DNA from: JASHPR01 sp963778075
GTDB taxonomy: Bacteria > Actinomycetota > Actinomycetes > Streptosporangiales > Streptosporangiaceae
DNA: 64,000 nt
Direction: 5' to 3'
Assembly (NCBI GenBank): GCA_963778075.1
Contig: CAVZTJ010000016.1
Span: 310,001-374,000, forward strand
A model generated the notes under the pieces. It worked only from the letters and a program-made list of their open reading frames with translations. It searched no databases and had not been told where the DNA came from. This document shows, piece by piece, positions 1 through 11,354 of this stretch (positions are counted from its first letter, which is position 1; every line of letters begins with the position of its first letter). The position numbers were made by a program, and so were the translations under genes.

Positions 1-1274
1 GTCGACCATGGCCAACGCGGCCAAGCTGGGCGACTACCTGCGGTACTCGATGTACGACAAGTACTTCAAGCAGATCAGCTCCGCGTGCAGCCAGGACGGT
101 TCGGTGGCCTGCCCGGCGGGCACGTCCAAGGCGAACGAGGACACTACCTGCTGTCCTGGTACTACGCCTGGGGCGGGTCCACCACGGGCGCCTGGTCCTG
201 GCGGATCAGCGGCACCGAGATCCACGAGGGCTACCAGAACCCGCTGGCGGCGTACGCGCTGACCGACACGACTCGAGCCTGATCCCGCTGTCCCCATCGG
301 CCAAGGGCGACTGGACGACCAGCCTGACCACGCAGCTCAACCTGATGCAGTGGCTGCAGTCGAGCCGAGGGCGGGATCGCCGGCGGCGTGACCAACAACT
401 GGGGCGGCAACTACGGCGACGTGTCCAAGCCGCCGTCCGGTGACCCGACCTTCGACGGCATGTACTACGACTGCGAGCCGATGTACCACAACCCGCCGTC
501 GAACCAGTGGTTCGGTTACCAGACCTGGCCGATGGAACGGCTGGCGGAGTACTACTACGAGACCGGCAACGCCCAGGCCAGGCGATCCTGCGCAAGTGGG
601 TGTCTGGGCCGAGTCGGTCGCCACGGTCAACACGTCGACCGGGGCGATCTGCCTGCCCGGACGAGCTGCACCTGGACCGGCCAGCCGGCCGAGAGCTACA
701 CGACGGCACGTCGGGCACGGCGCAGCCGCCGGCCAACACCGGTCTGCACGTCTCGGTGTCGGGCTGCTCGGCAGACCTGGGCATCTCGGCCTCGCTGGCC
801 AAGACGTACATGTATTACGCGGCCAAGTCGGGCAACACCACCGCGGAGACCGACGCGCAGAACATCATCGACGTCATCCACAAGTTCTACGGCGACTCGC
901 TGGGATACTCGGCGCCGGAGACCCGGACCGACTACAGCAACTTCACGTCGGCCTACAACACGAGCAACTCGAGGGCTGTACATCCGTCCGGCTGGAGCGG
1001 AACGCTACCCCGAGCCTCGGCGGCGGCACCATGAGCTCCGCCGACAACACCTTCTTGTCCATCCGCCCCTGGTATACCAGCGACCCGCAGTGGTCCAAGG
1101 TTCAGAGTTACTGAACGGCGGTTCCGCTCCGGTCTTCAACTACCACCGGTTCTGGGCTGAAGTGGAGATCGCGACGGCGTTCGACTCGTTCGCTACCTGT
1201 TCCCGAACGTGTCGCCGCCAGGCGCACGCACAGTCACGGTTAAGAACCCGGTCCGGGACGCACGACGTCGCTAG
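1..1274 (+). pseudogene. GH48 exo-cellobiohydrolase, 3' part, frameshifted as sequenced
   Basis: This is the C-terminal two thirds of a family 48 reducing-end cellobiohydrolase, a secreted enzyme that releases cellobiose processively. The 5' end lies outside the window. Reading across frames gives the GH48 order of motifs: AKLGDYLRYSMYDKYF, HYLLSWYYAWGG, GYQNPLAAYALT, GGVTNNWGGNYG, WFGYQTWPMERLAEYYYETG, SLAKTYMYYAAKSG, APETRTDYSNF, NTFLSIRPWYTSDPQWSKV and YHRFWAEVEIA. About ten indels break the frame, for example near 140, 272, 366, 578, 612, 655, 975 and 1195; several are one-base length changes in short homopolymers. The final frame ends at a TAG at 1272. No CBM follows. The family call is firm. 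Whether the gene is truly dead is doubtful, because protein conservation between the indels is high. Confidence 0.85.
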
Positions 1275-2255
1275 CCTGCGGATCGAGCGTCGAAGCGAAG
1301 CAGACTTTACTCCAGCGCGTGCGTTGGTTGTGGATCAGCGCTCGCGATCGCGGCGCGATGGCAGCAGCTACCGTTCTTGACGTCGACGACGCGGAGCGTT
1401 TCATCGACTTGGCGTGGGGCGGTCAGCGCAGCACGGCGACGAGGTCACGGTACATCGGGGCGCAGCCTGTGGGCACAGGCTGGCTGCGGTCAGGTCTCGG
1501 ACTGCCGTCGGCTCTGACTACAGCGCACGGGCTCCCCAGCCGGGCTGGATCGCTCGTCCAGCCTGATCTGGCCGCTGACCACAGCCGCGCTCCACGTCTC
1601 GTCCCGCTGACGCTACCGGGGCTCGGACGCGACTTCACTGGACATGAGCCGCGCGCCTGCGCCACGCGCGGCAGCCAGCCGTCGGCGAACAGACCGCCCC
1701 GACGACGTAACGTGTTGAGCGCCGAAGTCGCGGACAGCGGCCGGTCACGGCGGCGATGTCCGCGATGAGGCCCTGTGTCGTCGATCAGGCCGACTTCGAC
1801 CCCTGCCCCGGCGCGCTGGCTGCTGCGCGGTGTCGTCCTGGACGATCTGATGTTCGGGTGCAGCCGTGTAACTCTGTGCGGCCGACTGCTGATAGCCGGG
1901 GCTCATCGCGCGGTGCAGCGGACGACCGGGCGATGAGATCGAAGCGGGCTGTCCGAGCTGGACCAGCGGTCGCGGGATCGGCGGCGCGATGAGGCGCACA
2001 TACGTATTGTCATCCCGGGCTGCCGCTCTTGATGAGAAGAAGAGGGTCTCCAGCCCGTGCCGCGCGCAAGGTGACGACCCCGCAAACACCCACCTGCAGG
2101 CCTCGGCACCGCGCGGGAGGCCGTCCCCCGGGGGAGCGCGGCGACCGGAGGGCCCTCTCCTGCGGGACCCGCCCGTCGACGGGCGCGGCGGCGTCTCGCC
2201 GCAGGGCTCGTCTAGCTCCAGACCAGAACGCCTGCCGCTCCAGCGGGGTCCGGCG
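1275..2255. other. About 980 bp gap with no supported gene
   Basis: This gap separates the GH48 and CBM2-GH5 genes. Open frames occur on both strands, but none has a recognisable family, a plausible ribosome binding site or consistent frame use, so I leave them out. The clearest structure is a perfect inverted repeat at 1463-1482 (CAGCCTGTG-gg-CACAGGCTG), which may act as a terminator for GH48. I found no exact CebR-type operator (TGGGAGCGCTCCCA). The same indel noise as in the flanking genes could hide a small gene here. Confidence 0.4.
1463..1482. terminator. Inverted repeat downstream of GH48
   Basis: Two perfect 9-base arms (CAGCCTGTG and CACAGGCTG) flank a 2-base centre, about 190 bases after the GH48 stop. 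No T-run follows. It could be a factor-independent terminator of the type common in high-GC actinomycetes, or a protein-binding palindrome. Confidence 0.35.
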
Positions 2256-4029
2256 ATGCTGATCTGGAGCGCGGGCGAGGGCGCGGACCCGTCGTCTCCG
2301 CCGCTCGCGGCGGTCACCGCGATGGCGGTGGTGGCGCGACCGCGGGCGCGGCCCTCGTCCTGTGCACGGTCAGCTACACGATCGTCAATAGCTGGCCCGG
2401 CGGGTTCCAGGCCAGCATCGCCATCACCAACAACGGTGCCCCGCTGACCGAGCTGGGCGCTCGGCTTCACGTTCGGCAACGATCAGCAGATCGGCAACGG
2501 CTGGGGCGCCACCTACGCCCAGACCGGCCAGAACGTCACCGCCACCAGCGCCAGCTACGACGGCGCGCTGGCCACCGGGGCGCAGCACCACGATCGGTTT
2601 CGTGGGCACGGTGGGCGCGACCGACGCGGTGCCCTCCTACTTCACGATCAACGGGTACGCCTGCAACGGCGCGGCCCAGGTGCCGTCGGTGAGCGTGACC
2701 GCGCCCGCCTCGGCCCAGCGCGCCGGGCGGCAGGGTGACCCTGAGCGCGAGCGCCAGCGAGCCCACCGCGTCGATCGCCAAGGTCGAGTTCTTCCAGCAC
2801 TCGGTGCTGCCCGGCGCTCCGGCCACCCCGGTGCTGATCGGCACGGCCACGGCCAGCCCTTACACCTTCGCCTGGACCGGCGTGCCCGCCGGGTGACTAC
2901 GACGTCACCGCCGAGGCGTTCGACAGCGCCGGGGCCAGCGCCACCTCGGCCCCGGTCACGCTCAGCGTGGTCTCCGCCGCCAGCACCGCGCCGCAGTTGC
3001 ACGTGTCCGGCAACAAGCTGGTCGAACGCCGGCCGGCACGCAGGTGGTGCTGCACGGCGTGGACCGGTCCGGCACCGAGTACACGTGCGTGCAGGGCAAC
3101 GGGATCTTCGACGGCCCGAACGACCAGGCGTCGATCACGGCCATGAAGAAGTGGAACGTGAACGCGGTCCGGGTACCGCTGAACGAGGCCTGCTGGAACG
3201 CCGAGTCCTACGTGGACGCCGCCTACGCCGGGCGCCGCCTACCAGCAGGCCATCGAGGCAGTACGTGAACCTGCTGAACGACAACGGCATCGTGGCCATC
3301 CTGGACCTGCACTGGACCGACGGCGCCTACACCGGCCAGTCGCCGGGTGCTCCTCGGCCCAGGCCGTCTGCCAGAAGCCGATGCCGGACACGGCCGAGTC
3401 GGTCCCGTTCTGGAAGTCGGTGGCCACCGCGTTCAAGGGCAACGACGCGGTCATCTTCGACCTGTTCAACGAGCCCTACCCGGAGCGCGCCAACGGCTAC
3501 AACGAGACCGAGGGCTGGCAGTGCTGGCTGAACGGCGGCAGCTCCTGCGTCGGCATCTCCTACACGGTGGCCGGGATGCAGAGCCTGGTCAACGCGGTCC
3601 GGTCGACCGGGGCGAGCCAACGTGATCATGCTCGGCGGCCTGGAGTACTCCAACGACCTGACCCAGTGGCTCACTACGAGCCCACCGACCCCGATCACAA
3701 CCTGGTCGCCTCCTGGCACTCCTACAACTTCAACACGTGCAGCACCACGTCCTGCTGGAAGAGCCAGATCGCGCCGGTGATCGCCAAGGTGCCGCTGATC
3801 GCCGGGGAGATCGGCGAGAACGACTGCGCCGATACCTACATCGACCCGCTGACGAAGTGGCTGGACGCGCGAGTCCACCAGCTACCTGGCCTGGGCCTGG
3901 AACGCCGACTTCGCGTGCACCAGCGGGCCGGGGCTGATCAGCGACTACAACGGCACCCCGACCGGCTACGGCGCGGGCTATGAGGCGCACCTGAAGGCGC
4001 TGGCCGGGGCTGAGGGAGTAAACGGATGA
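2256..4029 (+). pseudogene. Secreted CBM2-Ig-like-GH5 cellulase, frameshifted as sequenced
   Basis: This encodes a secreted endo-beta-1,4-glucanase. Modules in order are a hydrophobic signal-like stretch (LAAVTAMAVVAATAGAALVL once one missing base near 2335 is restored), a CBM2 at about 2360-2670 (YTIVNSWPGGFQASIAITNN to FTINGYACN), an Ig-like spacer at about 2680-2975 (VTLSASASEPTASIAKVEFF) and a GH5 catalytic domain at about 2990-4020. The acid/base Glu lies in DLFNEPYPE and the nucleophile Glu in LIAGEIGEND. The last frame ends in TGA at 4027. Indels break the frame near 2335, 2455, 2580, 2725, 2895, 3025, 3230, 3345, 3618, 3672 and 3870. The ATG at 2256 is a best guess because the 5' end is also noisy. 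Confidence 0.82.
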
Positions 4030-4033
4030 TAAG

Positions 4034-5632
4034 ATGGGACGCACGGGGGCTGACTGGGGGCTGGCCTGGCCACGGGTGACACGATGGCGACGGCGCGGTG
4101 CCAGCGCGGGGAGAGGTCGGCGCGGGCTACTGGCACACCAGCGGCAACCAGATCCTCGACGCGAGCGGCAACCCGGTGCGGATCGCCGGGGTCAACTGGT
4201 ACGGCTTCGAGACGCCGGACGAGGTGGCGCACGGCCTGTGGGCGCAGGACTACCACGCGATCATCAACGACATCAAGAATCTGGGCTACAACACGATCCG
4301 CATCCCGTTCTCGAACCAGATGGTGGAGACCCCGATCGTGCCGCAGAACCTCAGCTACTACAACACGGGCCCGATCAACACCGACCTGAAGGGCCTGAAC
4401 TCGCTGCAGGATCCTGCGACAAGATCATCGCCTACGCCGGCCAGGAGGGGCTGAAGGTCATCCTGGACGACCACCGCTCCGAGGCCGGCGAGTCCGCCGA
4501 GCAGAACGGCCTCTGGTACACCTCCACGTACACCAGCCAGGACTGGGTGAACGACTGGGTGACGCTCGCCAAGCGGTACGCGGGCAACCCGACCGTGGTC
4601 GGCTTCGACCTGCGCAACGAGCCGCACACGCCGGCCGGCGACACCTACGCCCAGGGCGCCACCTGGGGGACCGGCGACACCACCACCGACGTCCGGCTGG
4701 CCTACGAGCAGGCCGGCAACGCGATCCTGGCCGTGGACCCGGGCGCGCTGATCTTCTGCGAGGGCATCGGCGAGAACCCGACCGCCTCGGGCGGGACCTA
4801 CAACTCGACCTGGTGGGGCGGCGACCTGGCCATGGCGGGCCAGTACCCGGTCACGCTGAGCTCGCCCGGGCCACGTGGTCTACTCGGCGCACGACTACGG
4901 GCCCGAACCTGTTCCAGCAGACCTGGTTCAACTCCTCGACCACCCCGGCCAGCCTCGACGCGGTGTGGAACGCAGAACTGGGGCTACCTGTACAGCCCAG
5001 GGCACCGCCCCGGTCTGGGTCGGGGAGTTCGGCACCGACAACACCGCCTCCGACGTCGAGAGCAGCACCGCCGGGTCGCAGGGCCAGTGGTTCCAGAGCC
5101 TGGTCTCCTACCTATCAGCCAACCCCTGGATGGGCTGGACCTACTGGGCGCTGAACGGCGAGGACTCCTACGACCTGCTGGACAGCAACTACGACGCGAC
5201 CCCGGCCAGCGCGGCGAAGCAGTCGCTGCTCGCCGACCATCCAGTTCCCGCTGCCCGGCGCGCGGGACCGGCACCCCGCGCCGACCGGGCTCCCCAGCCT
5301 CCGCCCCAGGCGTCCTGCTCCGCCACGTACTCGCTGATGAACTCCTGGTCCGGCGGCTTCCAGGCCCAGATCGTGCTGACCAACACCGGGACCAGCCCGA
5401 TCAGCCCGTGGACGCTGACGCTGGACGTTCCCCGGCGACCAGAAGATCGGCCACGATGTGGAACGCCACGTACACCCAGTCCGGCGAGCAGGTGACGGCG
5501 AACAGCCGAGAGCGTACAACGCCACGCATCGCCCCGTCCGGCTCGGTCACGATCGGCTTCACCGGCACGTACACCGCCAGCGACACCGCGCCCCCCGGCT
5601 TCTCGGTGAACGGGACCGCCTGCACCACCTGA
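4034..5632 (+). pseudogene. Secreted GH5 endoglucanase with C-terminal CBM2 (Acidothermus E1-like), frameshifted as sequenced
   Basis: This encodes an endo-1,4-glucanase that closely follows the E1 endoglucanase pattern: GYWHTSGNQILDASGNPVRI at the mature N-terminus, HGLWAQDYHAIINDIKNLGY, then GFDLRNEPHTP with the acid/base Glu, LVYSAHDYGP-type sequence, and APVWVGEFGTDN with the nucleophile Glu. A Pro-rich linker at about 5240-5310 leads to a CBM2 (SATYSLMNSWSGGFQAQIVL to FSVNGTACTT) that ends in TGA at 5630. Frame breaks fall near 4413, 4868, 4905, 4975, 5000, 5240, 5430 and 5515. The start is uncertain; ATG 4034 lies 4 bases after the previous stop, and the signal peptide is scrambled by indels. 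Confidence 0.82.
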
Positions 5633-5685
5633 TGCCCCAGCGACCGGTCAAGATCGGGAGCTCAGGTGGCCAGTCCCAGCGAACG

Positions 5686-7765
5686 ATGACCGGATTGGCT
5701 CGCGGCGTGACGTCTCCGGATCCTGGCAGGATTGACTCACGGTGGCCGCGGGATCGCCCTGGCGGGATCGGCGCGACGGCGGGCCTGCGCGTTCGCGGCC
5801 GACACGGCGACCATCAACGGGGCGACGACGTTCCAGACGATCGCCGGCTTCGGCGCCTCGGAGGCGTTCGGGGAGGCCGCGACGGTCATGAACGCCGTCG
5901 TCGTCGGTGCAGCAGCAGGCGCTGAACCTGCTGTACGGCCCGTCGGGCGGCGCGGGCCTGACGATCCTGCGCAACGAGATCAGCGCGGACTCCGGCACCA
6001 CGATCGAGCCGACCGCGCCGTCAGCTCCGTCCGCGACGCCGACGCTACCTCCCGCTGTCGTCAGATCAACCAGGACCAGGGGCAGCTGTGGTTCGCACAG
6101 CAGATCAAGGCGCGACTACGGCGTCACGAACGTGTTCGCCGACGCGTGGACGCGCGCCGGCGTTCATGAAGACCAACGACTCGGCCGACAACGGCGGCGC
6201 GGTGTGCGGCGCTGCCCGGCGCCAGCTGCTCCAGCGGCGACTGGCGGCAGGCGTACGCGAACTACCTGAAGCAGTACGCCGCGGACTACGCCGCGGCCGG
6301 GGATCCGCTGACCTACATCGGCCCGGAGAACGAGGCCAACCTGTCGACCAGCTACGACAGCATGCAGCTGTCCCCGTCGCAGACGGCGAACTTCCTCGAC
6401 GTGCTCGGCCCGACGATGGCCAGCTCGGGCCTGTCCACCAAGGTCGAGTGCTGCGCGACCGAGGGCTGGGACTACGCCCAGCAGTACGCCGCCGCGATCG
6501 AGGCCGACGCCGACCGCCAACGCCGACACCGCGGTGTTCACCAGCCACGGCTACACCGCGGCGCCCACGTCGCCGCTGTCCGGCTGGTCCAAGCCGGCCT
6601 GGGAGACCGAGTGGTCCACGTTCGAGAGCTGGGACCCGGCCTGGGACGACGGCACCGACGCCTCCGGGCTGACCTGGGCCCAGCACATCTTCACCGGGCC
6701 TGGACTCGCGCCAACCTGAACGCGTTCCTGTACTGGTGGGGCACCACCACCCCGTCGGAGAACGGCGACAACGAGGGCCTGATCGAGATCAACGGCTCGC
6801 ACCGTCACCCCGTCCGGGCGGCTGTGGGCGTTCGCGCAACTTCAGCCGCTTCGTCCGGCCGGGCGCGGTGCGGATCGGCGCCACCACCTCCGACGGCAAC
6901 CTCACGCTCGACGCGTTCAAGAACACCGACGGCACGGTCTCGGTCGTGGCGCTCAACACCGGCAGCAGCACCGACACGGTCACGCTACTCGCTGTCCGGC
7001 ACCGGCGTGGCCGAACGGCGCCACGGTGACCCCGTACCTGACCAACTCCTCGTCCGACGTGGCCGCGCAGGCGGCCACCACGGTCAGCGGCGGCGCGTTC
7101 ACCGGCACGATCCCCGCCCGCTCGCTGGTGACGTTCGAGCATCGCCGGCGCCGGACGCACGGCCGGGCAACACGGTCACGGTGACCAACCCGGGCAACCA
7201 GACCGGCACGGTCGGCACCGCGGCCAGCCTGCAGATCCAGGCCACCGACTCGGCCGCGGGCCAGACGCTGACCTACAGCGCCACCGGCCTGCCCGCGGGC
7301 CTGTCGATCAGCTCCGACCACCGGCCTGATCTCCGGCACGCCCGACCACGGCCGGCACCTCGACCGTCACGGTGACCGCCACCGACACCACCGGGCGCGT
7401 CCGGCTCCGCCACGTTCACCTGGGCGGTGAGCTCCACCACCGGCGGCGGCGGCGTGCACGGTCACCTATCCACGGCGAGCCAGTGGAGCGGCGGCTTCGT
7501 GGCCAACGTGACGATCGCCAACAACGGGACGTCGGCGATCAACGGCTGGACGCTGACGTTCACCTTCCCCGGCGACCAGAAGATCACCAACGCCTGGAAC
7601 GGCACGGTGAGCCAGAGCGGCGAGAACGTGTCCATCACGAACGCGAGCTACAACGCCGCGATCGCGGCGGGCGGCTCGCACCTCGCTCGGCTTCCAGGGC
7701 ACGTTCACCAGCCAGCGACGCCGCGCCCACCGGCTTCAGCGTCAACGGCACGCCTTGCAACCTGA
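5686..7765 (+). pseudogene. Secreted GH30 hydrolase with Ig-like domain and CBM2, frameshifted as sequenced
   Basis: This encodes a GH30 (beta-8/alpha-8 barrel plus beta side domain) glycanase, probably acting on xylan or related beta-glycans. Visible motifs are the mature start ADTATINGATTFQTIAGFG, TILRNEISADSGT, VFADAW, YIGPENEANLS (acid/base Glu), PAWETEWSTFE (nucleophile Glu), FLYWWGTTTP and the C-terminal beta domain RIGATTSDGNLTLDAF. A putative-Ig domain (NPGNQTGTVGTAASLQIQA to GTSTVTVTATD) follows at about 7180-7400, then a CBM2 (GGFVANVTIANNGTSAINGW to GFSVNGTPCN). An Ala/Leu-rich signal peptide can be read at about 5735-5800 after correcting two indels. ATG 5686 and the stop near 7763 are both approximate. 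Confidence 0.78.
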
Positions 7766-7795
7766 CCGCGCACCGCCCGAGAGAGGAGCCCACGC

Positions 7796-9959
7796 ATGAG
7801 TTAGGCCGTCTGACCCGGTTGCGGGCCGGGCGCCAAACGGGGCATCGCCGCGATGGCCGTAGCCGGGCTCGCCTCCGCGGGGCTGGCCGCGGTGGCGGCC
7901 GCGCAGGCCAGCGCGCAGACCGGCTGCACGGTCGGCTGCGACGTCAGCAGCGACTGGGGCCCGGCTTCTCGTTGGCCATCGCGATCACGACGACGGGCGG
8001 CCTGATGAGCTGGACGCTAGGGTATTCGTCGCGGGTGACCAGACCTGGCCCAGGGCTGGAGCGGCCCTGGAGCCAGAGCGGCAGAACATCACAGTGACCA
8101 CGCGAGCTGGAATGGCGACCTGGCCAGCGGAGGATCCACCGAGATCGGCGCCAACTTCACCTACAGCGGCCCGACACCGCGCCCACCACTTCACGCTCGA
8201 CGGCGCCGCCTGCCCGGGGCGAGGACGGGACCCGACGCGGACCCGACCCCACGCCGACGGTAACGCCGACCCCGAGCCCCACGGCCACGCCGACCCCGAC
8301 GCCCACGCCCAGCGGGACCTGCGTCGGGCTGACGCTGCAGGCGAACCCGGCCTCGTTCTCCGTGGGCCAGGGCCGAGACGAGGTCATCGGTGTCTCGCTG
8401 AACGAGGCACCGACGTCGAGCATCGCGGTCACGTGGCCAGCACGTCAGGGCAACAGCGGCCTGACGATCAGCTCCGGCGGTCTACGATCACGCTGTCGTC
8501 GAGCAACTGGAACCTGCCGCAGCCGGTCGAGGTCACGGCGAACAGTCGGGTACCGGGGCGGCCACGTTCACGATGAGTGCGCCCGGCTGCACCTCGGTGA
8601 CGGTGACCGGAACCGAGACCGCGGCGGGCTCGACCGCCACGCAGCCACGTGGTCGACCTGTTCACGGGCGCGACCTGGTACGTCAACCCGGACTACACGG
8701 CTGAGGTCGCGACATCCGCGGCCGCGCGGGCGGCACGCTGGGCGAGCAGATGACAGTACGTGGGCAAGCAGTCCACGGTCATGTGGCTCGACCACATCGG
8801 CGCGATCTACGGCGGAACCGACAACGTCAGCGGCATCAATAACACCGACCGGCTGAGCCTGCAGGCTCAGCTCCAGAACGCGGTGGCCAGCGACTCCGGC
8901 GGCTCGCCGATGATCTTCCCGATCGTCGTCTACGACCTGCCGGACCGCGACTGCGCGGCACTCGCCTCCAACGGGGAATTGTCCATCGCCAACAACGGCC
9001 TGTCATACTACGAGCACTCTTACATCGACCCGATAGCGCAGATTCTGAGCGACTACGCGAACACGAACCTGCGCATTGTCGCGGTCATCGAGCCAGACTC
9101 GCTGCCAAACCTGGTCACCAACGAGATCCATATCAAACTGTTCGGCAGGCAAACTCGAGTGGCGTTTACGCCAGTGGTATCGAGTATGCTTTGAACAAGT
9201 TGCACGCGATCTCCAACGTGTACAACTACCTCGACATCGCGCACTCGGCATGGCTCGGCTGGCCGAGCAACTTACCAGCCCGCGGTCACCCTGTTCCACC
9301 AGGTAGCGGCGGCCACGACGGCCGGCGTGAAGCAGCATCGACGGTTTCATCTCCGACACCGCCAACTACATTCCGGTGCACGAGCCTTACATGACCGCGA
9401 CTCGAGACAGGTAGATGGAAACCCGGTAGACTCGGTACACCTACTATTCTTACGATCCTTACATCGACGAATTCACTTACGATCAGGCGATGTACAGTTC
9501 AGCTGGTGAGTGCGGGCTTCCCGTCCACAATCGGAATGGTGATCGACACCTCACGCGACGGCTGGGGCGGCCCGAACCGGCCGACCGGCGGCCTGCTCCA
9601 CCAGCACATGCACCACCACGTCGCAATTCGTGAACGCATCAAAGGTCGATCAGCGGCCATTCCGTGGAGAATGGTGCAACATCGGAGAACGCGGGCATCG
9701 GCGCGCGTACCGCAGGCGAACCCCGACTCCTCGTTCACCAACCTGTACGCCTACGTGTGGGTCAAGCCCCCAGGTGAGTCCGACGGCACCTACCCGGCGT
9801 TCTCCGGCAAGGGCGACCCGCACTGCGACCCGAACGGCAGTTACACCGATGGCAACGGCAATACCTATGTGACCGACGCCATCCCCGACTCGCCGCCAGC
9901 GGGGACCTGGTTCCCGATCGAGTTCACAGCAACTGGTCCAGAACGCCTATCGGCATTAA
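7796..9959 (+). pseudogene. Secreted CBM2-GH6 cellobiohydrolase with an extra beta domain, frameshifted as sequenced
   Basis: This encodes a family 6 non-reducing-end cellobiohydrolase. ATG 7796 follows a purine-rich site (GAGAGGAG). The order is a signal peptide (AAMAVAGLASAGLAAVAAAQ), a CBM2 at about 7920-8200, a Thr/Pro linker, an unassigned beta-rich domain at about 8320-8640 (LTLQANPASFSVGQG to CTSVTVTGTE) and GH6 at about 8660-9959. GH6 signatures are TVMWLDHIGAIYGG, IVVYDLPDRDCAALASNGE (catalytic Asp), AVIEPDSLPNLVTN, DIAHSAWLGWPSN, DTSRDGWGGPNRPTG and WVKPPGESDG. A TAA at 9957 ends the last frame. At least twelve indels interrupt it, including one right after the start that creates an in-frame TAG. 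Confidence 0.82.
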
Positions 9960-10002
9960 CCCGTAGCAGGCCCGGATACTTAGCGCACGGGTGGCGCGGG
10001 CT

Positions 10003-10034
10003 GGGCGGCCGCGATGAAAGTTTCGCGGCCGCCC
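10003..10034. terminator. Strong hairpin after the GH6 gene
   Basis: A perfect 12-base inverted repeat (GGGCGGCCGCGA and TCGCGGCCGCCC) surrounds an 8-base loop, 44 bases beyond the GH6 stop. No T-tract follows, which is usual in high-GC actinomycetes. It probably ends transcription of the cellulase genes. Confidence 0.65.
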
Positions 10035-10137
10035 GGCCAGGTGTGTGTTCCCGCAGCCAGCGACCTGCAGTTTTGGGCGGGCACGGCCGCTGCTGCACCG
10101 CCGGTGCCGCGCGGACCAACTGGCATGACGCAGGCTA

Positions 10138-10167
10138 TTGACACAGTTTATCCGGCTCGACCATAAG
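10138..10167 (+). promoter_or_regulatory. Promoter upstream of the LacI gene
   Basis: TTGACA at 10138 and CATAAG at 10162 are separated by 18 bases, inside a locally AT-richer stretch (10,135-10,210) that contrasts with the surrounding GC-rich DNA. It lies about 140 bases before the GTG of the LacI gene and just after the GH6 terminator. Confidence 0.5.
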
Positions 10168-10306
10168 TCTGAATGTTTCGTTTATGTTATCCGCGAATTA
10201 CAAGCAGTGCCGAAACAGGTAATGGTGGAGGGGTGCGCCGGGGCGGCCGCCGGACGGCGGAGCGACCCGCGCACCTGGGGAGCGCGCGACCGACAAGGAG
10301 GAAGCG

Positions 10307-11322
10307 GTGCCCGGCACGCAACAGCCTGTGTCCTCGCGAAGCTCGCTGACGTAGCTGAGCTCGCCAGGGTCTCCGCGGCCACGGCCTCGCGGGTGCTGAC
10401 CGGATCGGCCCGAGTCCGCCCGCAGACCCGGCTGAGAGTCGAGGAGGCCATGGCCAGCCTCGGCTACGTCCGGCAGCGTGCCGCGCGCCCGCACCACCGG
10501 CCGAGACGGGCTCGGTCGCGTTCGTGGTGTGCGAGGAGAACGTCAAGGTATTCGCCGACCCGTTCTTCGTCCGTGTGCTGTGGAGCGTAGGCAAGGTGCT
10601 CGCCGCTGCCGACCTGCAGGTGGTCCTGCTCACCATGCCTCGTCGAAGACCTGCCAGGCCGCCTCGCGCTACCTGCGCAGCGGCCATGTCGACGGCGCAG
10701 TGGTCGTGAGCATGCACGGCAGGCTCTCGTTAGACCTGGAGAGCATGCACATTCCGGTGGTGCTCATCGGGCGGCCCATGGAGGGCAGCGAGGAATTGTG
10801 CTACGTCGATGCCGACAATGTTGGCGGGGCAGAGCGGGCAGTCCGGCATCTCATCGAGTCGAGGCGCTCCGCGGTGGCGACGATCGCCGGGCCACCCGAC
10901 ATGGCCCGGGCATCGACCGGCTGGTCGGCTACCGCAAGGCGATGGCATCGGCAGGGCTGGACGACCGTGGCCTGATCGCCTATGGGGACTTCAGCCCGGC
11001 CTCTGGCGAGCATGCGCTGCACCGACTGCTCGACCGCCGACCGAGCATCGAGGCGTCTTCGCCGCGTCCGACCTGATGGCAGCCGGAGCCATCGAGGCAC
11101 TGCATTCTGCCGACCGCCGGGTGCCGGGCGACGTCGCGGTGGTCGGCTTCGGCGATGAACTGCTCGCGCAGCACGCCAGCCCACCGCTGAGCACCGTGCG
11201 TCAGCCGATCGACGCGATGGGCACGCGGGCGGCCGGGAACTGCTGGCATGCATGTCTAAACCAGCCGGCCGCCGTGCCACATCGTTCTGGACACCGAATT
11301 GAGTCCCCGCGCTTCCGCGTGA
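10307..11322 (+). pseudogene. LacI family transcriptional regulator, frameshifted as sequenced
   Basis: This encodes a LacI/GalR repressor of about 335 residues. The GTG at 10307 is fixed by a strong AAGGAGGA site just upstream. The N-terminal helix-turn-helix reads LADVAELARVSAATASRVL with the hinge LRVEEAMASLGYV. The sugar-binding core follows (SVAFVVCEENVKVFADPFF, DGAVVVSMHG, GIDRLVGYRKAM, VFAASDLMAAGAIEAL, VPGDVAVVGFGD, PPLSTVRQPIDAMG). Frame breaks near 10345, 10490, 10640, 10905, 11055 and 11240 match the noise in the cellulase genes. The last frame ends in TGA at 11320. Its position after five glycoside hydrolases suggests that it controls them in response to a cello-oligosaccharide, as CebR does. 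That role is inferred from position only. Confidence 0.78.
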
Positions 11323-11354
11323 CGGCGCGGGCCGGCTGATCGCGGCCGGCTAAG

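Noticed and set aside
1745..2479. 244-residue open frame on the minus strand
   Set aside because: It overlaps the CBM2 coding region on the other strand, has no family features and reflects the GC-rich third-position bias of actinomycete DNA.
1..11322. Programmed frameshifting as a reason for the broken cellulases
   Set aside because: There are too many breaks at unrelated sites and in both directions; error or decay explains them better.
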